From contig NW_024037076.1 of NCBI RefSeq assembly GCF_015706575.1, forward strand, positions 8,714,777 through 8,778,776: 64,000 bases of DNA, in the 5' to 3' direction. The stretch comes from Patiria miniata. Lineage: Eukaryota > Echinodermata > Asteroidea > Valvatida > Asterinidae. The notes under the pieces were generated by a model. The model was given only the letters and a program-made list of their open reading frames with translations, had not been told where the DNA came from and did no database searches. The position numbers and the translations under genes were made by a program. Positions 53,101 to 59,357 of the stretch are shown piece after piece (position 1 is the first letter of the stretch; the number at the start of each line of letters is the position of its first letter).

Positions 53101-55476
53101 AAATAGTACCCACCTTGTCTGTACAATCCAAGCTTGAAAAAAAAAGGCAAAAAAAAAAAAACGCATCGCCGCATCAATTCCAGAACTTTGGTCTGACCAG
53201 AGACCGAATTTTTTTTTTTTGGCCTAAGATCGGTTTCAGTTCGGATTCAGTTTATATCTCTAACATTTCGGGTCAGTTTGGCCTGGTCAACCCGACACGA
53301 TGCACATCATTAGTCCAGGGGTGCTCCAACATCTCCCACAGCTACTAGGGTATTTGTCACTTTGCTTCTTTACAGTAGAAAGTAACTTTTGACTCGCTAT
53401 ATTTGGATTCACCAAACATTTCCGTACTGTGCAACTTCACCAGCAACCAGGACTGCCCGCGCATGCACGTGGTGTTTTCATTAAACAGTTTGGCTTTGCA
53501 CTGAATCAGCACGTGATCTTTTTGGGCATCCAAAAAAACAACCAAACATTGGAGCACAGTGAAGTCAAGCCCGAATACCTCTGGCTATGCACTATCACAA
53601 GCGTTGTAATATGGCCAGTGCAGAAAATGTCCCCCTGGATGCCGAAGACTGATGTAGCGCATTTACTACCGACTTTGAGCGCGATTATCTTCTCATCCAG
53701 GCCAGAAATTTCCAAAGTTAGGGTACCTGCTCGTAGAGGACTTGTTCCAATTCATCTAGAAATCTTCATCCATCCGGCCAAGAAACAACGATCAGTCTTC
53801 AGCTCCCACAAACATCGTCTCAAAAACATTCCTCCATGGGATTTCAAAACGGCGGACTGGTTTTGCGCGTTGAATATGTATACCTTTCGCGGAGGCCCTT
53901 ATGGGCAAGGTTATGAATATGCATTGTACAGTTCATGCCCTCATGTTGTCATCTGTCCTGGATGACTTTTTAAGTTACGGAATTTTAAACCCAAACCACT
54001 GTTTTAAAGTTCTGTCCAAGGATCGCAAAAAGGTGTGTGATCTTTCAGCAGAATGAAAACAATTCACACACATCCATAGTGATTTGTTTTCGTTTTGCTG
54101 AAAGAACACTTACATGAACATTCTTGTGATCTGTGGGCAGAACTTTAAAGCCAGAGTCCATCATTTGCAGCCATCCGAAAAGTAACTGGCATGATTATTG
54201 TTGAAAAACATACTTGGTTGAAAGATAGTAAGGGGAGTAAGGCGCCAACAAAAAAGTCTCCGGTTTCTGGTATGCGCGCGTGTTGCCCTGGCCATGCACG
54301 TCGGTAAAATCAAAAAGGTTTTTTTTCAATAAAAGATGATGTCTCAAAACCACCAAACTCACTGGTTTGACTGGAATCCTGCTGCTGCACAATAATGTTA
54401 ACGTGTTTTTAGATGGGGTTATGATCAAGAATAAGCTTTATGTGGCCTCTCTGGACTCCCATATATTTGCACTAAGTTTAATCGGGCACCATTTGCAGTC
54501 ATCAGCCGACATTTGAAGCAAAAAAAAAACAGGTAAAAAAAAAAAAGGCCGCATCGCCGCACCACTTTTTGGGCAAGCTCCATACCAGAAACCGGAGACT
54601 TTTTTGGGGGGCCTAAACTCCCTGTGAAATTATTCTTTCTGGCAAGCTGTCATTTTGAAGTAATCAATGAAAGAAGGCCTTTCCAACGGTGCGTCTTAAG
54701 ACGCACCGTAGGAAAATTTAAAATAGTACCGGTAATTCATTTTGTTATCCGGCGAAGCACGCACAAGCATTGGCACAACGCACATGCGCCTGCTGTTTGC
54801 TATAATTCGTCGGATCAGAGCACGACATCGTGTATAGTTGCAACCGGCTCAGTGAGAACGTGTCTCGGACGCTGAATTCAGGTTCAATTCAAAACATGAT
54901 TCAGCAACTTTTACAAATGATGGACTATCTCTTTAAAACGGTGGTTGTGTTTAAAATTCTGTTACTTGAAAAATACATTTATGAGTGATTTGAATGATTC
55001 TTGTACTAAAAGAAAGCTTATGAATTGGGCTTTCATCCTAGATTTTCAAAGGGCCACATGCAGAACTCCACTAAAACAATGGTCCCGACATTTGGGTTTC
55101 ACCTTTTTTTTTTTACTCACCCTGTACAGAGGCATTTAGGCTATAATTAAGTATCTTAATTTTTACCATTATTCCATCTAACATGTCAAACAGTTTGAAA
55201 TTAATTTACCGTATTCAGAACATGCCCCAACAACTTTTCATGTTGGGAACAATGTCTCTAATTAATTGAAGTCTTGTACATTACCATTAATTTGAAGCGT
55301 GACATTGAGGTTATACTGAGAGTTGCTGATCGTGTGCAGGTATTGCAGGCTGCAGTGCAGATCATGTTTTCCTGCAGCAATGTAGTCAATTTGCAATTTG
55401 AAGATTATTCCTTCATCAATCCATCCAGGGGGAACTCGGATGAATTCTTCATCTGGAGCCACCTTACCAGCTTCTC
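31720..55476 (-). CDS. Transmembrane Ig/EGF receptor with cytoplasmic TIR domain (10 exons visible, 5' end missing)
   Basis: Exons, 5' to 3': 55476-55285, 51512-51381, 47922-47736, 45437-45316, 43383-43075, 42092-41790, 40437-40171, 35485-35339, 34579-34439, 32180-31720. All junctions are GT-AG and in phase (phase 1, except phase 2 within one Ig domain); 2261 nt, about 752 residues plus stop. Order: Ig-like segment, EGF-like domain, four Ig domains, transmembrane helix, basic juxtamembrane, TIR. The Ig-TM-TIR layout and the juxtamembrane KEIKLWRA...DKEFDVFISY recall the IL-1 receptor family; TIR domains pass signals to MyD88-type adaptors. The EGF domain, of the CPxGxYGxxC type seen in Tie receptors and MEGF proteins, is not usual in that family. 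TIR box 2 reads RYFLPG instead of RDFLPG. N-terminal exons and promoter lie beyond 55476 or were not recognised. Introns are rich in transposons. Confidence 0.85.
32276..32719. mobile_element. 444-bp almost fully palindromic TA-flanked element in a TIR intron
   Basis: Ends CACTCAACCAAAAAAGGAAG and its inverse, TA on the right outer side (32720-32721) and nearby on the left. The inverse match continues nearly to the centre at about 32495 (ATAATGTGTACACAATT, GACAAATG, GCAAAAGTGCAA pairs), giving arms of about 210 bp. Tc1/mariner-like MITE. Confidence 0.85.
33453..33961. repeat. 509-bp long imperfect palindrome nested in the Tc1-like element
   Basis: GGTTTGAAAGATAC at the left pairs with GTATCTTTCAAACC (one base differs) at the right, and matching continues inward (TTCCACTTTAAAATGAGACATC, GACCATGGGAC, GCAATTA..GGTAGC, AACACTTTCTTGCTATCA) to a loop near 33710. 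Arms are about 240 bp. Confidence 0.85.
34243..34370. repeat. 128-bp hairpin nested in the Tc1-like element
   Basis: Arms GTGCAATGG, AATAATTTCAT and GACAGATGAAATGTTCC pair with their inverses around a CACGAGACG loop, with small bulges. Confidence 0.8.
34439..34579 (-). CDS. Receptor exon: N-terminal half of TIR domain
   Basis: 141 bp, phase 1-1; acceptor CAATCTAG, donor AAAA|GTGAGT. Encodes box 1 (FDVFISYKSSSPDEEFV), helix A (LIPRLEQDGY) and box 2, which reads HYRYFLPGK. The exon ends within box 2. Confidence 0.92.
34728..35285. repeat. Repeat related to the 27216-27872 MITE
   Basis: TGTTACTTCGCGAAAACG, GTGTTACTTTGTGA and CACGAACTA motifs occur in both orientations, as in the lectin-intron MITE. 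The ends are less clear. It fills most of the intron between the TM and TIR exons. Confidence 0.55.
35339..35485 (-). CDS. Receptor exon: transmembrane helix and juxtamembrane
   Basis: 147 bp, phase 1-1; acceptor TTCCCACAG, donor AAAG|GTAAAG. About 21 hydrophobic residues (GGLCIIILLLASIF core) are followed by the stop-transfer-like HRYRKEIKLWRARRAGKNK, positive inside. It stands between the Ig exons and the TIR exons. Confidence 0.9.
36192..39344 (+). CDS. Intact CR1/L2-type LINE ORF2 (endonuclease + reverse transcriptase), 1050 aa
   Basis: One uninterrupted frame. Apurinic-type endonuclease at about residues 95-315: N101, E128 (ALTETW), D240/N242 (LGDFNIHW), D286, and the SDH triad end at 307-309. 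Reverse transcriptase at about 560-840: YRPISNLPFMSK, SAYTKFHSVETAL, LDLSAAFDTVDH, RHGVPQGSVLGPLLF and FYADD (D767, D768). The C-terminus has the YGDRAFSSSAPRLWNSLP-like segment usual in this group (here NSLSDELR). All catalytic residues seen are intact, so the copy is young and may be active. No ORF1 is visible upstream. It lies in the receptor intron, opposite to the host gene. Confidence 0.92.
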   Translation: MIHARCKCLLLLTIATTLSLSTMYTGKGLQYTKDELITIQVKMTNPRSKLPTKVFDNIRSLGITKRHHQHRGCRGGKRKEGDTTKHLDKNALTMTHLGLINCQSACNKSDLIIDHIRDYSIDILALTETWFRAEQDRNTASITPKGYKLVHIPRKGRRGGGVGLVYKSSLTASVVKQCSHPPPSSFESMEVDIHNHDNKHFRIIVLYRPPHSSLTTFMDEFASLLDRYALFTGQLIILGDFNIHWNNDATTSTPSANDRRFGNLLTQFNMQQLVTTGTHTSGHTIDFVITRQFDTLVQSVDTSDFVSDHCAVHCRLDLRKPRYVRHKITYRKITAIDPTKFKDDIATSPLITCPADTPDTLVDQYNSVLCKLLDSHAPPKTCKIVDKPKIPWYNNDIAEAKRKRRQLERRWRKSKLQIHREMFQSQRDLVKSKYRYYQTNYYSEKIQGCDGDQRALFQVINHLLHKKTTPILPSFSSPYEMATHFSDFFDSKISKIRNDLAEMDPGINPAQADLEFCQSPLLSLAPASDTEVMKIVKSAPTKTCPLDPIPTSLVKDHINVLLHPITLIINKSLATGHFPTCFKTALITPVIKKKSLDSNDLKNYRPISNLPFMSKVVERVVAARLNAHLIQHNLRDNLQSAYTKFHSVETALVKVHNDIMLAVDNKRVVLLVLLDLSAAFDTVDHKILLHRLQYHFGVQGSALSWFRSYLQDRSQAVNISGELSDRSVLRHGVPQGSVLGPLLFTLYISPLGRIARRHGLHPHFYADDTQLFATFCPSSPGDDTITHSILETSLKDIQQWMTANLLKFNAVKTQYLVICSQHIRHKVNISDIRIGDTHIAPCSEARNLGVIFDKSMNLERHVSSICQSSYIHLRRIAAVRNSLTFSAAEQLIHAFISSRLDFCNSLLVGLPQHTIKRLQLVQNSAARTLTRTKSSSHITPILRKLHWLPIQYRIHYKVLLLTFKALHGLAPLYLKEMVQHRQLRPGLRSSSSNKLFVPKTRLATYGDRAFSSSAPRLWNSLSDELRAIHQLSLFTRQLKTHLFNQFLSHT
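36192..39453 (+). mobile_element. CR1/L2-type LINE with microsatellite tail
   Basis: ORF2 is followed by about 90 bp of 3' UTR ending GCGCCTTACAAATGCTTTG and then a TTATTATTATTATTA tail (39437-39452) instead of poly-A, as is usual for CR1/L2 elements. The 5' start was not located; it lies somewhere above 35911. Confidence 0.85.
39704..39775 (+). pseudogene. Decayed tRNA-Thr(GGT)-like sequence
   Basis: The 72 nt fit the tRNA plan exactly: acceptor GGCTGGA/TCCAGTC (7 pairs), D arm GCTC/GAGC, anticodon loop ACGGTAA, T arm GGAGG-TTCAAAC-CCTGC. But the anticodon stem keeps only three of five pairs, position 33 is C instead of T, and the T stem has a mismatch. A pseudogene or SINE head is likelier than a working gene. 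A long poly-C run and A run follow at 39787-39827. Confidence 0.6.
40171..40437 (-). CDS. Receptor exon: Ig domain 4 (membrane proximal)
   Basis: 267 bp, phase 1-1; acceptor TTTTAACAG, donor ACAG|GTGAGC. GEDGTITCSA, YTWTLRC and KANLTCSVGNAIG give the Ig Cys-Trp-Cys pattern. NVS and NLT are potential glycosylation sites. Confidence 0.92.
41256..41401. mobile_element. 146-bp palindromic MITE-like hairpin
   Basis: GAGTGGCT at the left and AGCCACTC at the right, with GTGAAATGG, TATTATCGC, GGTAAAATCTGGA and TTTTCCA pairing inward to a loop around GCAAAGCC. Lies in the intron between Ig exons 3 and 4. Confidence 0.75.
41790..42092 (-). CDS. Receptor exon: Ig domain 3, lacking the second cysteine
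   Basis: 303 bp, phase 1-1; acceptor CCTATCAG, donor TCAT|GTAAGA. GQTLTLRCIV and RLTWRI mark the first half. Where VTCxASHPA is usual, the sequence reads VTFSLASPAWNG, so the second Ig cysteine is absent; an extra Cys lies near the start (PECSF). Confidence 0.87.
42286..42420 (+). mobile_element. tRNA-derived SINE fragment
   Basis: GTGGCCTCATGGTCTGG resembles an A box and GTGGGTTTGAGTCC a B box. The shared SINE core GTGCCCTTGGGCAAGGCACTT follows. Same family core as 45618-45987 but without a 3' tail. Confidence 0.65.
42642..43014. mobile_element. Harbinger-like MITE, copy B (373 bp)
   Basis: Same family as 6482-6851 along its whole length, flanked by TAA at 42639-42641 and 43015-43017. It lies in the receptor intron just 60 bp below the Ig exon that starts at 43075. 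Open frames inside are shadows. Confidence 0.9.
43075..43383 (-). CDS. Receptor exon: Ig domain 2
   Basis: 309 bp, phase 1-1; acceptor TTCTGTAG, donor CAGT|GTAAGT. A complete I-set-like domain: GGNVTFTCEI, IRWVKG and FEDEGGYRCHAG. NHT and NVT are potential glycosylation sites. Confidence 0.92.
44150..44320. repeat. Interspersed repeat, pair with 48015-48190
   Basis: CACGAGTCGGCCA, CCTTCATTTTTGGAACTT and ATACCAGTCTGCT occur in the same order at both sites. Unknown class; non-coding. Confidence 0.6.
44663..45186. mobile_element. TTAA-target MITE, copy P1 (524 bp)
   Basis: Begins AGGGAATATACAAC, ends ACATTCCCT, with TTGA on the left (44659-44662) and TTAA on the right (45187-45190). Contains the family's central palindrome (44821-44852) and the inner inverted pair GACTGGTTTCC / GGGAGCCAGACTA. 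TTAA targets are the mark of piggyBac-type transposition; no transposase is present. Confidence 0.85.
45316..45437 (-). CDS. Receptor exon: second half of Ig domain 1
   Basis: 122 bp; acceptor TTTCAACAG, donor ATAG|GTAATG. Encodes the GCYVCEF strand that supplies the second Ig cysteine, then VNVTVI. Confidence 0.85.
45618..45987 (-). mobile_element. tRNA-derived SINE, apparently full length
   Basis: On the minus strand: tRNA-like head GTGGCCTCGTGGTTAAGG (A box) and GTGGGTTCGAGTCC (B box), then the conserved GTGCCCTTGAGCAAGGCACTT core, a body with GCGCTATATAAGAACC and a TTATTATTATTATTA tail. Length about 370 bp. Such elements are copied by LINE machinery that recognises the tail. Confidence 0.8.
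46603..47109. mobile_element. TTAA-target MITE, copy P2 (507 bp)
   Basis: Flanked by TTAA at 46599-46602 and 47110-47113, with termini AGGGAAAATAC and ATATTTCCT. The central hairpin is at 46761-46792 and the inner GACTGGTTCCCTGAC / GTCAGGGAACCAGAC pair is complete. Lies in a receptor intron. Confidence 0.88.
47304..47580. mobile_element. 277-bp MITE with GGGCCCAATTTCACGGCG ends
   Basis: GGGCCCAATTTCACGGCGCT and its perfect inverse flank an interior with repeated TGCTAA/TTAGCA motifs. No clear target duplication. Intronic to the receptor. Confidence 0.82.
47736..47922 (-). CDS. Receptor exon: first half of Ig domain 1
   Basis: 187 bp; acceptor CTCAAAG, donor AAG|GTTGGC, which is a weak donor. 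Encodes GETLTLNC and the WSWTKDG strand. Phase 2 at the 3' end matches the single leading base of the next exon and yields Ser. Confidence 0.82.
48015..48190. repeat. Interspersed repeat, pair with 44150-44320
   Basis: Second copy of the CACGAGTCGGCCA repeat, interrupted or bounded by the TTAA-target MITE P3 at 48195. Confidence 0.6.
48195..48702. mobile_element. TTAA-target MITE, copy P3 (508 bp)
   Basis: TTAA flanks at 48191-48194 and 48703-48706. Same layout as P1, P2 and P4, with the central hairpin near 48341-48372. It is inserted into an older repeat (48015-48190) that also occurs at 44150-44320. Confidence 0.87.
49062..49404. mobile_element. 343-bp TTAA-target MITE with CTCTTTCGCTACGG ends
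   Basis: TTAA flanks at 49058-49061 and 49405-49408, perfect terminal repeats CTCTTTCGCTACGG. The interior holds three copies of a GAGCCGCTG..CAGCGGCTC palindrome. Distinct from family P1-P4 but the same target type. Confidence 0.87.
50051..50190. repeat. Minisatellite, unit GGACCAATGGGACGTC
   Basis: About eight 16-bp-like units with alternating ATGGG/ATCGG, both strands open by chance. Lies in the intron between the EGF and Ig1 exons. Confidence 0.88.
51381..51512 (-). CDS. Receptor exon: EGF-like domain
   Basis: 132 bp with acceptor TTTATCAG and donor A|GTAAGG. Encodes 44 residues with eight cysteines in the pattern CPSGKYGGRC-EQDC-SEC...VEC...GVCMCPLG...HC, matching the EGF-like repeats of Tie/MEGF/scavenger-type receptors. 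Confidence 0.9.
51722..52385. mobile_element. 664-bp Tc1/mariner-like MITE
   Basis: CAGC[A/G]TGTGTCAATAAAAA ends with an inverted match of about 29 bp, TA on both sides (51720-51721, 52386-52387). The + frame inside (52051-52344) has no transposase motif. Confidence 0.85.
52867..53224. mobile_element. Harbinger-like MITE, diverged subfamily (358 bp)
   Basis: Ends GGCCAAAACAAAAAA and its inverse, flanked by TAA at 52864-52866 and 53225-53227. The interior differs strongly from the other three copies while the layout (GTCTCTGG near each end, A-rich run near the right) is kept. It looks like a sister subfamily mobilised by the same transposase type. Confidence 0.8.
53350..53970 (-). pseudogene. 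Decayed protein-coding segment of unknown origin
   Basis: On the minus strand a protein-like reading runs from about 53850 to 53357 but is broken by a TGA near 53747 and a frame change near 53590. The later part has several cysteines (LIQCKAKLFNENTTC, VTFYC) and an in-frame stop. It does not fit the receptor phases: the exon at 55285 joins the EGF exon perfectly without it. Probably a pseudogene or transposon-derived relic in the intron. I do not recognise the family. Confidence 0.35.
54241..54613. mobile_element. Harbinger-like MITE, copy C (373 bp)
   Basis: Third close family member, flanked by TAA at 54238-54240 and 54614-54616. Its outermost bases are slightly altered (GGCGCC on the left). 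It lies in a receptor intron. Confidence 0.88.
55285..55476 (-). CDS. Receptor exon: Ig-like segment before the EGF domain
   Basis: Acceptor CCATAG at the upper end, donor AATG|GTAATG at the lower. 192 bp, phase 1 at both ends. Encodes a beta-rich segment with one Cys (DLHCSLQY) and NVTLQIN, whose last base joins the EGF exon to make Gly before CPSGKYG. Probably the C-terminal part of an Ig-like domain; the first half is not found. Confidence 0.75.
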
Positions 55477-55479
55477 CTA

Positions 55480-56454
55480 TGGACATGACAGATATGACAA
55501 AATACTATACATAAATGCTCGGTTCTACATCTACAATTTCTACATACATGTATAGTCCGAGTAACTAGGACTCTAAGAATCGCCTTTTTTAACATTTGGA
55601 CATGGTCGGGTGATAGTAGAGTCCTAGGTACAAAGCCTTATTATTGCGTCATGTGCGTTACTAATAACTTTTTTTTTTTACCATTTTCAATCGTACCCCC
55701 AATAAAAATCTTCAGATTTCACCCCAAAACAGTCTTCAAACTGCCTTATGCGACCCTGTAGGCTTCAGTGGGAATTGGAAATTTACAAATGGTGGTGGTT
55801 ATGTACATGTTTACATTTTGGGAGAAAAGAGAAATTTCACTTTCAATTTGGGAAACATCCTTGTCACAAACGCTTTGTTTGAGGCTGCCAATTATGAATT
55901 TAGGAAAAGCATCAGCCAAACCAATCACAGGGCACTTTGATGTCACCTGGATTGGTGACCAATCAAAGGCCCTCAGTATATCACCAACCAAGATTGCAGA
56001 CTCAATTCAACTTTTAAATGAGACTTTTCTTCAATATTTTGCACATGAGGGGGAAGTCAAGTGATTTCAAAATGAGGCTACAGACTAGACCAGTACATGT
56101 CCAACCATCGTCCAACTATTTGAAAAGAATGACCTCTTCATTCAGTGTCATTATAGTATGGTGACCGACTATGGAGAAATGTGTAATTAAAATAGCTAGT
56201 TCCCGGTTCATGCCACATAAAGATTGATGCAGTACTGAAGGCTTCAGTGAAGCGGTGTTTGGACTAGTTGTTTCAGGTGCCAGTCTATAATTGCATGTTT
56301 TCAATACCTTACGTTTTGGGACTCTCATACAGAGTATGAGAGTCCCAAATTTTCAGACTACATCTACATCTGGATTCTCTAGCAAACATATGACCCGCAT
56401 CCCTCTAGAGTTGAGAGTTGCAAACATTTTCAAGACATATCACAATCACTGCAT
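55480..56454. other. Upstream of the last visible receptor exon; no exon recognised
   Basis: The missing 5' exons should lie here or beyond. A minus frame at 55991-55746 has no domain and no matching splice phase. ATTGGT/ACCAAT boxes in both orientations at about 55950-55970 could be promoter elements but are not conclusive. Confidence 0.4.
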
Positions 56455-56481
56455 ATATACACTGTAACTTGTAAGAGTTAA

Positions 56482-57000
56482 AGGGAAAAAACAACATTTG
56501 CAAACATCAAAAAATAAAACTACCCAATCATTTTGAAATACCTTGCTGGAATGTTAGTGAATGACAGTGTAAAGCATCCTGTAAAATCATGGCACCTGGT
56601 ATACTGTCATTTTCAAGAAAAGTGGTATTTTTGTATCAATTTCCAACGCTGATCGGCCGATCAGCGTTGGAAAAAACTGGCTTTTTTTCAAATACTGGCC
56701 CCAATTGACCATCGCACTTGTTTGCAATCGATTACAAACCTATGAACGGGTACGAGCCAGCTAGACTGGTTCCCTGACCTTACAATTCCCCAATGTATGT
56801 AAACTGCTCTGTTTCTTCTTATATGGAGTCAGGGAACCAGACTACAGGAAAATGATGGTTTTTCTTGGTTTTTATAGCATTTTCGAACCCAAAACCTCAA
56901 AAAAGTCAGTGTAACTATATTTGCTATATATTTCTAACCCCCCTATTCCATCCATTTCTGAAAATTACAGCAAAAGCAAATGATGTACTGTATATTCCCT
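56482..57000. mobile_element. TTAA-target MITE, copy P4 (519 bp), with empty site at 6443-6446
   Basis: Flanked by TTAA at 56478-56481 and 57001-57004. The other duplication copy carries the undisturbed TTAA at 6443-6446 with matching flanks, which proves exact ends and target duplication. Its central 32-bp palindrome (about 56640-56671) is perfect. Confidence 0.92.
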
Positions 57001-57973
57001 TTAAATCACAGCGCTGAGCGTAATAAATAAGGTGAAGTAACTGTATGGGGAGAATGTTGCATCCTGATACACTTTTTTCATCATTCATAGAGTTTCTCAA
57101 TGGAGGTCAGTCATTGCAAAAATGTTGCAAAGATGATGAATCTGGGAGTGGGACCGAAGCATTTCCAATTTTGTTAGAAAAAAAACTTGATGCACTCAAC
57201 TCTCCATAGACTTTGTACACACCCAAACTCCAAAGAAGTGGTGTCTGGCCATCACCTGTCACCCTGTGCACAAACCCTAGTATGACTACGAGACTGGTCT
57301 GAACATTTCTAAGTGTTTTCTCTGTAAATACATGTACAAATGTACTTCAATATTTTCCCTGCTAATTTTGACGTTTTAGGACATATTATCACTTTCTGAT
57401 AGCTGAGTGATAGGTCACTGAAGGGAAAAATTTATGATGGCCAGATATGGGAATCTTTCCCTTTCCAAAATGCCACTGCACATGACATCGTATAACGTTC
57501 CTCATGTTTTTTTTTTCTACATACATGTAGGTCTACAGGCTACGGACCGATATGGGATTTTATCTATGACATTAATGTACCGTACGCATAGCCACACATG
57601 ATAATTGGGTTTTGAGTCAACTCGGTCCCAAACCATCTCGGTCTGAGTTGACCTGGGACCAAGTTGACCTGGGACCCAGTTCCAGTAGACCTGGAACCGA
57701 GTTGATGGGATCGAGTTGACTCGGACCGAGTTGACCTGCATCCTCCCTCAAACTTCAAAGCTCAATTCCTGCCTGCATCTCGAATGACAGAACTTGGGTC
57801 TAGTTGGGAACCCATGTCGACATAAAGTTGCATAGTTGAAAAAATTCCATACTGGATCATCACCTTTTTTCCAAGCGCCAAAAGTTGCATCCTTTATGGT
57901 TATTCCCTCCACTTTCCCTCCTCTACTCTCACCCTCTCCTTTCCTTTATTTCTATTTATTAATCAGTCACTTT

Positions 57974-58046
57974 TCATCGAGATTCGAACCTCGAACTCTG
58001 GCTTGAAACACCAGACTCTTAACCGCTAGGCCGCGCACGATCGCTG
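57974..58046 (-). pseudogene. tRNA-like sequence in duplication copy 2
   Basis: Counterpart of 7765-7836 and nearly identical, with the same A-box-like and B-box matches and poor acceptor pairing. Confidence 0.5.
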
Positions 58047-58266
58047 TTGCAATAATCAATCTTTGGACGTATTTGAAGTAGCCATTGAAGTAAACTAAAT
58101 ATTCATGAGAAAATAAATATTCATAATGACGTATTGCACTATCATTGGCTGGCTCATGCGAGGTCATGGTTGTCTATGTCATGCGTATAACATACCGCTG
58201 TCTTTTAGCCACTCAATTAGTTTTGACCGGCTACTTGTGCTTAACTTAGTTTTGCACGACGTGTGC

Positions 58267-59357
58267 ATCCAAAATGTGCTCTAAAAACACATTTTGCCTA
58301 ATTTTTTTTCACATTTACACAGCTTCCTGGATTAATCTTGGGTGAAATCACAAAGTGAGGTGAAAATTGATGTGTTTGGCGGCAGTTAAAGTGGTGAGCC
58401 AGTATGGACATTTTCCCAATGGTTGTACCGAACGAAGAACAATAAACATGATGCCCGTACACACAGCTCTACACAATCATGGCAATGTTGTGCGCTTTCT
58501 TGAAAATCACGCATTCTTAAGAATGCGCGTGCACATTCTTATGATTGTGCAACTGGATCCTTGCACAATCTTCGCAAAAAATAACTCTTCCAGATTGAGC
58601 GCACATTCTTAAGAATGCGCGACAAGATATATAACGGTCTTGTCGATACCGAGCACCTGCTGCGCTTGGCAAGTCTACCTGCATCCTCGTTCACTGATTC
58701 TTAATAAATATACTGTTGCAACGCAAGGCGCTGAAAAGTAGAGTGGATATGATAAGTATAGGCGTATTGATATGGGGGGGGGGACCGGGAAAAAATAAGA
58801 GACATAATAATAGTGGAAAGAATTCTGATTTTTGGGATAAAAAAAGCGGGGGGGGGGGACGTAAGAATGAAGAATGTGAAGAATGAGAATGAATACTGCG
58901 ACATCCCTAGTGCTAATGCTATTTCCCATTTAAATTGCCACCAATTTATTGTTCACACCCCACCATTACGTCGCAGAGCTGGATTCTATCTAGTCAAAAG
59001 AGCAAATTTGGCAGCTTCTGGACATCGTTTTTTTTTTTTCGTGGCATGCATATGATACATACAGGGACTTGTAACTTGTCTAGCCTAAACAAAGCACTTC
59101 CCAGACTAGTTCCCAGTCCTCCGTTATTACATTTCATTTAACATAATTATGTCGTGCAATGTTTGTTAAGATTGCGCAAAATTCATAAATTGTGCACGTG
59201 ATATTCCCACGCAATCTTAAGAATGAGCGTTCTTAAGAACGCGTGCTCATTCTTATAAGAATGCGCGCTCATTCTTAAGAATGCGCGCGCATTCTTAAGA
59301 TTGCGTGATTTTTAAGAATGGGCACAACAGCAATAATGGATCATGCGTGTGCACTGT
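58267..59357. mobile_element. About 1.1-kb insertion in duplication copy 2, rich in ATTCTTAAGAAT palindromes
   Basis: Absent from duplication copy 1. Clusters near 58506-58625 and 59165-59325 repeat the palindrome CATTCTTAAGAATG with CGCG linkers in at least seven variants. The middle has G runs (58772-58782, 58848-58858). Ends are not clearly inverted. Type unknown. Confidence 0.55.

Noticed and set aside
53429..53965. 178-codon + strand open frame
   Set aside because: It is the complement of the more protein-like minus-strand relic; no domain seen.
55746..55991. Possible upstream receptor exon on the minus strand
   Set aside because: No splice sites in the required phase, no Ig or signal-peptide features.
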